DNA of 64,000 bases. Origin: Owenia fusiformis. Lineage: Eukaryota > Annelida > Polychaeta > Sabellida > Oweniidae. Below the pieces are notes generated by a model. It was not told where the DNA came from, searched no databases, and was given only the letters and a program-made list of their open reading frames with translations. The stretch spans positions 17,984,348 through 18,048,347 of the forward strand of contig CAIIXF020000006.1 of assembly GCA_903813345.2 (NCBI GenBank). The letters run 5' to 3'. Below, piece by piece: positions 36,501-45,800 of this stretch (its first letter is position 1; every line of letters begins with the position of its first letter). A program made the translations under genes and the position numbers.

Positions 36501-37409
36501 CGTTAGATTTGGTAGGAATTTATCATAGGTTCTGGGCCGATATAAAGATGGCAGCACCAACAGAATCCAGTATTATCTTTTTCTAAGAGAATATTTATAA
36601 ATAAACAAAGATCGACCACCATGCCATCTTTATTTAAAAATTATTCCTATCGGCCTTTGCCTATGGAATTTATCTATCATTTGCAGGTATGAAGCTTTGG
36701 ATTCATTTAGTGTACTACTTAGAGTGAACGGGAATTATCTTTCTACCGCTTGGGAGGGTTTGAGACATGAAACTTAGAATATAGCTCATTGTGACAACTT
36801 TTGATGGTTGAGGTTTATCAATGTCTCCAACTGTAGTCCACGTATTGTATTGCATTTCAGCATTGTATCTTGGTTACCGCCATATTTGACGAGCAATACC
36901 TCATTGGTATATTCCACATTTTACACTCTAAGGCAGAGCCAGAAACACCTCCTTGGAGGAGCCCTGTGTTCGTTTGTGTGCACGGGTACATAGACATACA
37001 GGAACATACCACAGCCTTTTATACAAGTTGTAAACCTCCCAGTCAAACACCCAGAATTACATAAGTACATGTAATGCACAAACAAACTTGTCTGAACCAG
37101 GAATCCAACCCAGGGCCAAGCGATAGTGGTAACCTTGACTGTGCAACTGAGCCATAGTGGGTGGACTAAACAGTTTAAATACATATGTTGACTCAATTTT
37201 TTATACATGTTCCCTGGCCCTAGGCTATGTCATGTGATAGAACATTTCTCTGTGGAGTTGGAGTCTTAGATAAAATCATACTCACTTATCATGCCAACAG
37301 TTGGTTCTGTTTTAGAATTGGTTACCACATTGTTGGCAGCCATCACAAGGTGCTTACCGACTGTATCTACACGTCGACAGTGTCGAGAAATTTGAAATAA
37401 ACTTTGCAT
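18503..37409 (-). CDS. FLAD1: FAD synthase (FMN adenylyltransferase with N-terminal molybdopterin-binding-like domain)
   Basis: The enzyme makes FAD from FMN and ATP. Twelve coding exons in transcript order: 37409-37286, 31510-31416, 31060-30937, 28429-28317, 26961-26821, 26302-26154, 24708-24620, 24266-24122, 22894-22715, 22316-22195, 21963-21822, 18638-18503. All junctions are GT-AG, phases agree, and the total is 519 codons plus stop, within the animal range. Residues about 40-250 form the MoCF/molybdopterin-binding-like domain (GDEILKG at 44-50, [15 protein letters not shown] at 100-114, [14 protein letters not shown], and [19 protein letters not shown] across a junction). Residues about 327-500 form the PAPS-reductase-like synthase domain: P-loop-like [10 protein letters not shown] (332-341), [10 protein letters not shown] (418-427), [14 protein letters not shown], and the tail [10 protein letters not shown]. 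All conserved motifs are intact. An N-terminal leader is described separately. The gene is divergent from MED18. Confidence 0.97.
18784..20930 (+). repeat. Dispersed element built around a 135-bp minisatellite, about 14 units
   Basis: It lies in the last FLAD1 intron. Units average about 135 bp, marked by AATTTCTGAGAAC at 19031, 19166, 19301, 19465, 19600, 19747, 19883, 20019, 20153, 20301 and 20437, and later. Longer steps of 147-168 bp reflect local duplications. The array is preceded by ACAAGGCATTAACATGACAA and followed by GC-rich CGCCGGACGCCAACC words and the hairpin GTCACCACTTTTGGTGGTGAC. Each unit carries TGACCTTGA and GAAGGTCA words. Partial relatives lie at 34.2, 46.6, 51.7 and 59.4 kb. 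Confidence 0.85.
21339..21809. mobile_element. TTAA-flanked piggyBac-like MITE touching an FLAD1 splice donor
   Basis: The ends are AGGTGCAATAATTAG and CTTATTGCCCC. TTAA lies at 21335-21338 and 21810-21813. A diverged relative is at 31.96-32.32 kb. Its edge is about eight bases from the donor of the FLAD1 exon at 21822-21963. It is non-coding. Confidence 0.7.
22895..24121 (-). other. FLAD1 intron (between the P-loop exon and the preceding one at 24122-24266)
   Basis: There is no exon. A stretch near 23775-24050 (CTCTCCCCAGGATTTTTTTG, then repeated TGCAACATTTT words) looks repeat-derived but has no clear ends. The exon at 24122-24266 follows immediately. Confidence 0.4.
24709..26153 (-). other. 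FLAD1 intron
   Basis: It has no exon consistent with the FLAD1 frame. Near 25150-25260 TTGTTATGACGTCA occurs twice within a loosely duplicated stretch. An open stretch near 25614-25690 is discussed under rejected items. Confidence 0.4.
27126..27625. mobile_element. CAGGCCCGTAGCCAGG-type element with 6-bp flanking repeat
   Basis: The inverted ends are CAGGCCCGTAGCCAGG and CCTGGCTACGGGCCTG (one interruption in the right arm). ATAAAT flanks both sides (27120-27125, 27626-27631). Inside are two partial units with AAAATGGCCGCCA, and a GCCCGCCCGCCCGCC run near 27500. Related elements lie at 45.26, 60.49 and 62.93 kb. It is in an FLAD1 intron. Confidence 0.75.
28430..29618 (-). other. FLAD1 intron sequence
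   Basis: AT-rich intron DNA. A short inverted pair of ACTTAGTAAAGTTACGAATTC-like words lies near 29170-29280. There is no exon. Confidence 0.35.
29619..30382. mobile_element. Palindromic TTAA-flanked (piggyBac-like) MITE, 764 bp
   Basis: Long arms (about 29623-29945 and 30050-30378) are close reverse complements. The outer termini are GGTGCTATGGAAGTTAAC and GTTAACTTCCATGGCACC. TTAA lies at each edge. It sits in the FLAD1 intron between exons 30937-31060 and 28317-28429. Confidence 0.85.
30560..30936 (-). repeat. Degenerate minisatellite adjoining an FLAD1 donor
   Basis: The unit is about 25-30 bp (AACTACATGAGTGGGCAATG and variants), repeated irregularly. The array runs up to the GTATAC donor of the FLAD1 exon at 30937-31060. 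Confidence 0.75.
31960..32315. mobile_element. Diverged copy of the element at 21.34-21.81 kb
   Basis: It shares AATTAGTGCAGAT, CATGGACCAGTGTCAAAATA and the end TTGCCCCTTTAAAT with the earlier copy, in the same orientation, with a small insertion near its left end. Confidence 0.7.
32700..33560. repeat. Inverted-repeat element in FLAD1 intron 1
   Basis: Matching reverse-complement blocks flank a centre near 33160, for example GAGGATCTTGTTTTTCTC against AAAAAGAAGATCCTC, and GTATGGGAAGTGATTTTA against ATCACTTGCCATACTG. It is imperfect and old, and no target duplication is clear. Confidence 0.55.
34080..34975 (-). repeat. Dispersed repeat (related to 41.65-42.11 kb)
   Basis: On the minus strand it contains CAACATTGGCCGCACAAATT, then blocks on tolerance of AAATTGCGGATTTTGAC, matching the plus-strand copy at 41.65 kb. 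The left part carries GACCTTTGACCTTGAA words like the 135-bp array. Confidence 0.7.
35000..36350 (-). other. FLAD1 intron 1 sequence
   Basis: Low-complexity AT-rich DNA. There is a purine-rich GAGGAAAAGAGGAAAACGAGG stretch near 35761 and a GGACGGACGGACG microsatellite tail near 36075-36110. No exon. Confidence 0.4.
36351..36477. repeat. Hairpin-forming inverted repeat
   Basis: AAGGAGGATTGGCTCCCAGA plus ATGCAACAT is inverted as ATGTTGCATTCTGGGAGTCA plus ATCCTCCTT. The loop is about 65 bp. It is probably a short MITE in FLAD1 intron 1. Confidence 0.7.
36931..37173 (-). mobile_element. tRNA-derived SINE (copy 1)
   Basis: Read on the minus strand it begins GTCCACCCACTATGGCTCAG, with an A-box-like TGGCTCAGTTGC and a B-box-like GGTTGGATTCC, then a non-tRNA body ending near GGCTCTGCCT. 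A second copy with clearer boxes lies at 57281-57515. It sits about 110 bp inside FLAD1 intron 1. Confidence 0.75.
37286..37409 (-). CDS. FLAD1: FLAD1 first coding exon with mitochondrial-type leader and internal second start
   Basis: The first ATG (37409-37407) follows an in-frame TAA only 24 bases upstream. It reads [20 protein letters not shown], with several Arg/Lys, no acidic residue before Asp15, and hydrophobic positions spaced as in an amphipathic helix, all typical of a mitochondrial presequence. A second in-frame ATG (37343-37341, residue 23) has G at -3 and G at +4. The first ATG has C at -3 and C at +4. Animal FLAD1 is known to exist as longer mitochondrial and shorter cytosolic isoforms. 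Here one exon could supply both by leaky scanning or by a choice of transcription start. The exon ends in phase 1 at a GTGAGT donor. Confidence 0.85.
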
Positions 37410-37682
37410 CAGAAAAATATTTCCAACCGGAAATTATGATTTACACATTCCAAATTGACATGTGTAAAAACATGAAATACTTTATATAGCATGCAATTTT
37501 TAAGGAAAACATTTTAGAATTATATATCCAGAATACACGAAGTGGTAATTTTGTCATTACAACATCATATAGCATATATACTAATTCTAAGTTTATTTAG
37601 AACGTGTTTACATCCGGGAGTTTTAAATATGGCAGCCCCCTGTTAGAAAGGCGCTGATAAACAAAATATATTGTTTTCACGC
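37410..37682. promoter_or_regulatory. Probable bidirectional FLAD1/MED18 promoter and non-coding first MED18 exon
   Basis: FLAD1 starts leftward at 37409. A strong donor (CACGC|GTAAGT, GT at 37683) lies on the plus strand. The first MED18 coding exon opens with an acceptor (CTCCAG) eight bases before its ATG, so MED18 needs an upstream untranslated exon. The stretch around 37600-37682 is somewhat richer in GC and CpG than its surroundings and is the natural candidate. If so, both genes start from a shared interval of about 200 bases. No TATA box or initiator can be assigned with confidence. Confidence 0.45.
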
Positions 37683-38098
37683 GTAAGTTATTGCAATGTT
37701 TTACAATTAATATTTCTAAAAGCAGATTTCTAGATATTTTATTACAATAAGACTAAGAGCAAAATTCTTAGGCCAACTGCGTACTCCTGCATTTGATTGT
37801 ATATGAATTCTTCTTCTTCGCCGGATCTGAAAATGGAATCATTTGGATTTTATGCTGTCTTTGGGCTATCCTTTGCATTCATTCAAGTTTGCTTTGTAAA
37901 AGAAACATTCATCGCCACTCTTTCAGTTTACAATAAATCTTTGAACACACCAGATTTGTCGTTGAAATACAGACTTTCTAGAGGAGAAATGGTCCTAATA
38001 TTGTAATGACCCGAACCAGTTCATATGGTTAAAATAATGAAATGTTACCATATGTCTACTTAGCAGTTTGTTCTATCCATCCTGCTAGGTTACATTGT

Positions 38099-38350
38099 GG
38101 AACTCCGCCAAACAAGACACTGAAGGCAACAGCATATCGATGCTGATCTTAGCAGAATGTTTGTTTGTATCTTTTAGCAGAATTCTTGGAAATTTAGATC
38201 TTCCATTTTGCAAGCTCACATGACTGATCATGTGTCACGTGTCTGATCTCTGACCGAGCTTGCAAAATGGACGATCTTAATTTCCAAGAATTTCTGCTAA
38301 GATCAGCATCGATATGTTGTTGCCTTCATTGTCGTGTTTGGCTGCGTTCT
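38099..38350. repeat. Palindromic element in MED18 intron 1
   Basis: The outer end GAACTCCGCCAAACAAGACA is inverted as GTCGTGTTTGGCTGCGTTC. The inner arms ATCGATGCTGATCTTAGCAG and CTGCTAAGATCAGCATCGAT match exactly. Confidence 0.75.
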
Positions 38351-38663
38351 TTTTCAACTTTGTATCTTATTTAAACTTTCTGAAAATCTCTTCTTTTATT
38401 CTAAGTTGACAAGCCCTGAAAATATTTTTGCACAGAAAGTAATGACCACTTGTCTAGAAGTGATTTTGTGCTACTTTCCTATACTGTTATGGGCAAGGTT
38501 ATAGAAGTTGAGAGTTGATGACATCACTTCCTGCAAGAAATCTTAAAAGATGGCAGCTCACTGGAAATAAGCACTAGATTTTTAAATGATCAATATTGAC
38601 CATATTAAAACATTTTCCCATGTTTTGCTAAATATGGAAACTATATATATGATTATAGCCACG

Positions 38664-39657
38664 GGGTACCATCGAATAATTTTGGCAACGTACCGGAGAA
38701 TGTCATTTTACTAAGAAATGGCAATAATTTAGCACAATATATTTTTTAACTAGAGTTCTATTTTGATTTTGGCAAAAGTAAGTATTCCATGCAATAACTA
38801 TTTCATTTATGAGTTTGTAGGAATTCTGTTGGAACCCAGTTCTGATCAAGTACGAAGTTATTGAAATCGGCGCAGACGGACTTTACTCCGAAAGATGGTT
38901 TTTCGATTATAACTTTTCACAACATTTAAGTATAGACTTTTGAAAAAAGTACAGAATAGTCCTTATACTTTTGAATAATTCTGTTATTTCTGATTCACAC
39001 GACTCTGATTTGTTTAATTAAAAAAAAGTTTTAAAAATATTACTTAGGAACGTAACCGGAGCTGGGAACGTAACCGGAGCAGATCAGTTGAATTATTTAA
39101 TCAAAAAAATTAAAATATATGATTTAAAGCACATATACTAATTTAAAAACATACGGGATTGTTCGAATGCGTATTTATTAATATATGTATGCTTTAAATC
39201 ATATATTTTATTTTTTTAAATTATATAATTCAACTGATCTGCTCCGGTTACGTTCCCAGCTCCGGTTTCGTTCCTGAGTAATATTTTTAAAACTTTTTTT
39301 TAATTAAACAAATCAGAGTCGTGTGAATCAGAAATAACAGAATTATTCAATAGTATAAGGACTATTCTGTACTTTTTTCAAAAGTCTATACTTAAATGTT
39401 GTAAAAAGTTATAATCGAAAAACCATCTTTCGGAGTAAAGTCCGACTGCGCCGATTTCAATAACTTAGTACTTGATCAGAACTGGATTCCAACAGAATTC
39501 CTACAAACTCATGAATGAAATAGCCGTTGCATGGAATACTTACTTCTGTCAAAATCAAAGTAGAACTCTAGTTAAAAAATATGTTGCGCTAAATTATTGC
39601 CATTTCTTAGTAAAATGTCGTTCTCCGGTACGTTGCCAAAATTATTCGATGGTACCC
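38664..39657. repeat. 1-kb near-perfect palindrome in MED18 intron 1
   Basis: Two arms of about 490 bp meet near 39160. The outer ends are GGGTACCATCGAATAATTTT and AAAATTATTCGATGGTACCC. The inner part carries CGTAACCGGAGCTGGGAACG, inverted on the other arm. Only scattered mismatches were seen. The axis spacer is under 20 bp. It has no coding potential. It is probably a foldback transposon. Confidence 0.9.
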
Positions 39658-39871
39658 AGTGATAGCTACCATATCAAGAGAGAAAGGGTCTGGCAAGGAA
39701 TATTCCTTTATGATATCACACCGGAATAGCCCGACAATGGCAAAGTGAGATACCGTTGTCACAAATGGCGGACACAACCTTCGCTTCAAGTCTTTAATTA
39801 CTTGGTCCTCATTTCATGGGATTTTGTTGTCACTAATTCTGTACATGTATTATATGTCTCCAGATTGAAGC

Positions 39872-42800
39872 ATGGAGTCTATCCTTGCAGCTGTCAACAG
39901 TAGCATAGTCCCTCTACAGGAGTATCTCCTACAGGGGAGTATACTGGACTCTTCTAGAGATATGCTGCTACACAGATTAAAGGGACTCTGTGATAATGTA
40001 GAGGCAGGAACCGTATCATTCCAGGACCATGAGATGGTCTACATCATGAGTGAGTAAATACTAGTATATAATATGAATTTTCCCGTGTGACTTCATTTCT
40101 AGGTGTTTCAATTTTGGGATCCTTTCTTGGATCAAGCTGCTTAGTGAACTAGGTAGCACTGAAAACCCCCTACACCCATATATCTTCTCATTTACTTACT
40201 AAGTAGCCTGTTGCAAGTAGGGGTCCCGCGATACATTATCTTTAATTTCGATACGAGCAACGATATTTACCTCACGATACGATACAAATGATACGAGCAA
40301 TATAAGAGTATAACAAATATTTTTATTATTTTTAAAAAACATAGGGGTAAACAAGACATCAAGATGCCAAATGTACCAACCACCGAACTCGTGAAACAGT
40401 ATGAAACTATTAATGTCCTCCTAAAACTAATGTCCAGTGTCCATCCATGATTTTTTCATTGAAAGAAACCGGATATCTTATATTGGAGATACATTCTATG
40501 CCACATTACACAAGGAAAATAACAAAATGGAAAAAATGGGAAGATACAATCTTATCTAAACTGCTTTCGAACATGATTTTGCTGTTTTTGGAGGTTGAAA
40601 ACGATACAGAATTTTAACCGATATTCAAGTTAAGTATTGATACGCTTGTATCATGCCTAATTGCTTGAGTGCTCGAGCAAATCGGAGCAATCGTGAGACC
40701 CCTAGTTACAAGGCTATATTCTGTATAAAAAGGAATATCAAAACTTCAGATAGGCCTACAGGAATGATCTAGATGTCTTTTCTTGTTTTAGCTCACATGG
40801 CATTTGCTCTGTCCATTTGTCCATCCATCTGTTTGTCTGCATGCCTGCCTGAGAAATTTGAAATGGCCACCATTTTTATTGCGAGAAAATTATTTACTGA
40901 ATTTGTTCTCATATGTAGTACCAAGGCTTTAAGTCATAATATTGATATTAGTTTAGATTGAAATCACTATATGTTATGTGAGCCCAGTGCCCATCCCATG
41001 GCACTATTTATTTTGTTTAGGGACACTTTTGATTTTGATAATCTGAGAATACTTAAACACTCTGTTTACTTTCATAAATGGGAATAAAATGGAAATTATT
41101 GATATTTTCCACTTATTTTTACATTTTTATTTGAAACTTGATTGATAGCAGGGGTAAATATGTGAAATGAAACAATAAAATCGTTTAAAAAACCTGAAAA
41201 AATGGGTGAAAATATTAATTGTTTTTATCTTATCTCTAGACTTCATTGCAGTGAAATCAAAGAAGTAGTGTTCATGTTCATGTAGACAGGTCAGTTTGTT
41301 CTAAAAGATAAAAAGATAAAATGATAGAGCATTCTGACATGTAATTTAGAATTCGTTTGATTCTCACTGAGATGGAATGATTTTTACATATCACCTCTTG
41401 GGAGGATTCAATCATGTGTCAGAAATTAGATAAATTCTATGTGTAATCAATTAGAAGTTGTGAAATTGCACTAATTGAAATATAATACAAGAAAAAACAG
41501 ACTTTAATCATTTGAAAATCTCTCACCATAAGTATTAAGTGTAAGGTTATATGATGCATCACTTCTATTTGATATGATCAATAAACAAATTTTTAAAGAA
41601 AGATGGCGTTAGTATTTACATCCAACAGTGTCAGTTTTGTATTTAAAAAAATGTTGTTGTTTTTGACTCACAGTGAGCCTATGGGATCCAGGCATCCGTC
41701 CGTCTGTTGGTCTGTCTGTCCATCCGTCAACATTGGCAGCACAAATTAAAACTACTATTCGGATTGAGTTATATCCACATTCATTTTATGCATATCCATA
41801 ATGCCTATTTGACCTATCATCGCCATTTCCCAAGTTCGCCCAGTTTCCGAGAAATTGCGGATTTTGACGTCAAAAAGTCAAATTTTCTGTAAATACTAGA
41901 CACTTTGTTGAAGTAGAACTTTTAAATAACTTTTAGTAGTTCTGTATATGCAACTTATGTCCTCTGAAGATTTCAAAGCTGTGGGAATTACAGTTTTTGG
42001 TGTTTACTCGATAAAATTTGACAAAAAGTAGGTCATTTTCAGGAAACTTTCTCATGTATAAAGTCAATGGCAGGTTTTGTGATTGACAAGTTTCTCAAAG
42101 TTTGCCTTATCCTTTTTTCACCTTTTCACTGGGGTGAATACAGCAAATTCAGGTGGGACCTTATCTGGGGAATGTGCTGCGTGGGGCAATGCTTCCATGC
42201 TTCCATGCCAAGCTCTGTTATTGTATTTTGGACAATAGAGGATCTGTGAGCAGGGGCATTATCTTGGTGGAACCTATAGGTTGATATTGCTCTTTGTGGA
42301 CATTAAAGTGTGTGGCTAGGGGGTGTCCACTGTAAACATCAGCTGATTGAGATTCTGGTGCGATATTCCTCCCAGATCTCTTTTCATCGTTGTTAGATAA
42401 TACATGTGCATACAATTCAAACTGACAATATCAAGATTTGACCATATCAACAGTTTTTATTCATCAAAGTGTTTATTTGATGTATAATAATAATTCATCA
42501 TGTAAACCGTTAAGGTTGCCCCGCATACCCGTGACCATGGTTACCATAGTAACCATAACTTTGTCAATACTAGTTCTGTTGTCCGGAAATTTGGATAGAA
42601 TAAGGTCAGATACAGTATGTGTTGCTTATGAAAGTTTCATGAAGACAAAAGCAAGATAACAAAAGTTATAACAAAATTAGCAATACTTTTTGAATGCCCT
42701 GTACAACTACGGTATTCTCTCTAATAAATGCACAGTGTGTCTCTCAAATTCTCCTCGAGGAGATGTCTCATTGTGCACAGAAATGATAGTGGTAAGTGAA

Positions 42801-45800
42801 TTGATTGAATTCACCCTATTATCGCCCAATGATTTTTATTTTTCTCAAGAAAAGTCAAACGTGCGTTTATTGGAGTATGTGTGCCTATTAGAGATAATGC
42901 GGTACTTCTAAGAAGATAGAAATGGATTATCCTACACTTAGTGTACTAAATGTATAACATTAAAAAATAAATTTGATGTTTATTAGCAAAATGAATAACC
43001 GGAGGATATCGTAATGATATACTCAGGGCGGAGGATATCGTGACGATATACTCCGGAAAACCCAATATGCGGAGGATATTGTGACGATATACTCCGCTTG
43101 TTGATTTCCCGCCAAATTGACTCTATTTGGCATGAAATTCATTTTGCAATAATACAAGGGGCGATCCATATATTCTGATAAAAATGCTCTCATTTTGTGA
43201 TTTTTTCACATATCCCTTTCATTTTTTCAGAACATGTAGATTATGTAATTACACATACGATGCTACTATTTTAGCTATATTTTAAATTAATTTTGAAATA
43301 AGGTTGCTATGGTAACCTGTATTTAGGGTAGGCAGGTCGGTTAAATTATAACGTCAAAAATAGATAAATATGTTAATTTAATCATTCCTCGGTACCTATT
43401 TTAAGCAGACCAAACGCATCTTCCAGTCATTGCCAACTATTCATTGATCTGTTCCATACCCCTGTTCCATACCCCTGTTCCATACCCCTGTTGCCCTTGC
43501 CCTAATTTATACAGTGGGATAGCTATCTTTTCATGAGTAACATCTCAATTTATCATAGTATTATTCTCTGTCTGCAAGCTCTTCTTGCAACCAGATTGTG
43601 GATGATCTTCAACAGTGACCATGCCTTCCTCTTTACAATACTACCTATAGATGCTTTATGCAGATATAACACCTTGCCCATGCACTTAATAAGTCCATGT
43701 ATGTCTCTGAACTTATTCTTAAAAGAAAAGAAATTTAATTGTATTCCCTAATGTATCCGTTAATGTCACACTCTGCATCAGCCACATTAACCTCATCTGA
43801 CAATTTGATTTTTGGTGTGTCTCATAACATGTAATGTCAATTGGCCCATTCTGTCTTACAATGCTATTGTGATTTGTTGTGATGTTATAGTGAGCACATA
43901 TAAACATTTGTTTAGCAACAAACAAAGAGTGAAGAGTAACAATACCAAACTCTTTTAGAAAATGCATGATTTATGATTATGATCATTTACAATGATCACG
44001 TTATTATGATATTTATATGTTATAATTTAATTGACCTGCCTACCCTTAATACAGGTTACCATGGCAACCTTATCTCATTGATAATTTAAGATATAGCTAT
44101 AATATTTTAGCATTGTATGTGTAATTACATAATCTACATTTTCTGAAAAAATAAGAGGGATATGTCAAAAAATCACAAAATGAGAGCATTTTTATCAGAA
44201 TATATGGATCGCCCCTTGTATTATACATTTAGTACACTCCTTGTAAGTGTAGGATAATAAGAACATCCTATGATTTTTTTTCAGAATATCATTTTAATCT
44301 ACTCGGTGATATTAATACATGCACTCGTTCGCTTTGCTCTCTCGTGCAGATATCAATATCACCTCGTAGATAAAAATGATATTCCTCAAAATCATAGAAT
44401 ATCCTATAATTATTAAATGTTGTTTATGTTATGAAATGTTGTTTATGCTATCATTAAAGATCATTTCATTTCAAATAAACATCCTACTTTGTAGACTGTT
44501 TACAAGTAGACAGTCGGCAGTTCCTTGATGAAGGGGAGGGGGGTTGGGGGTAAAGAGCCAGAAACTTTTTATAGTTATCGTTTCGTTCCTCAAATAAGGA
44601 GTTGCTCGCTGTAAGTAAGCAAAATGATACGTAGAAATGAGAAGGGACACATGCATTCTTTTTAAAAGGCAATTAATTCACCAACTGTATCAGCTAATTT
44701 TTCAAAAAAAGGAAATAATTGTTCAACAAGCAAACATCATAAAAAACAAATTTCCACTAGGAAAAATGAATATTGCAACCTGCTTACTGATCCGTAAGTC
44801 CTAATAACATTATAAAATTAATCATAAACGGATGCCTCTTGTCTTTAATCATATCCCACATCAGAGGTATCATTTATGTTAAATAGAGCATTGAAACCTG
44901 AATGTTTCAACACATGTTATTATTCACTGTAATATGCAAGGGGCTTTTACTTGATTGACTTTCCTTAATCAGGAAAAATCACTTCCAGTTGGAAGCATTA
45001 GGTAATCATTACAAAAATGCAATCATAACAAAATATATATAACATTTTCAGAGTTGATAACATGAGCTAGAGGTACCAGGATTTGTATAAATGAAATGTG
45101 TGTTTTCATTATGGCAAAGTAATTTTACTAGCCATGTAGAAACAGATCAACAGCATTCTACGTAATATCCTATGTATCATTTTTTATCATAGAAAGTAGT
45201 CCAGATTGTCAAATACTATTTATATTTATTCATATCACCCTTGTTCATTTATAATAATACAGGCCTGTAGCCAGGATTTACCGAGGAGAGCGGTTTTACC
45301 AAGGAGGAGCTTTTTGATAGTTCATTATGCATCATGCTTAAAGTGCTCAGAATGGTGAAAACTGCATGATTTTGAAAGAATTCCTGGCCAGGGGTGAGGA
45401 GCGGCCGCTCCCTCCGCTCCCTCCGCTCCCCCCCCCCTGGCTACAGGCCTGTAATACAGATTTAGTGTCATATTCATAAGGCATTTGGCATTCCTGAAAT
45501 TGAAATCCACAATTTCATAGTTTTTTATCATGATTTCAGGGTTCAGCACACTCAACATAAAACTCAAAATGTACTCTGTAACTATATCATGGTTGCAACC
45601 TATAAACTAGTAGCCCTAAATGATGTTTATATTTCAGGATCTAACACAACAAACCAACAGCCAATGATATTTAGAGCAAGACGTTCACTTACACACAGAG
45701 AAGCCCCATGGTAAGTAATGAATGAAATCTGAGTAACACATAAAAATAATTGTCTAACAATAGAACAGTTGAAACTATTAGGAGTTGCAATTAAATTGAT

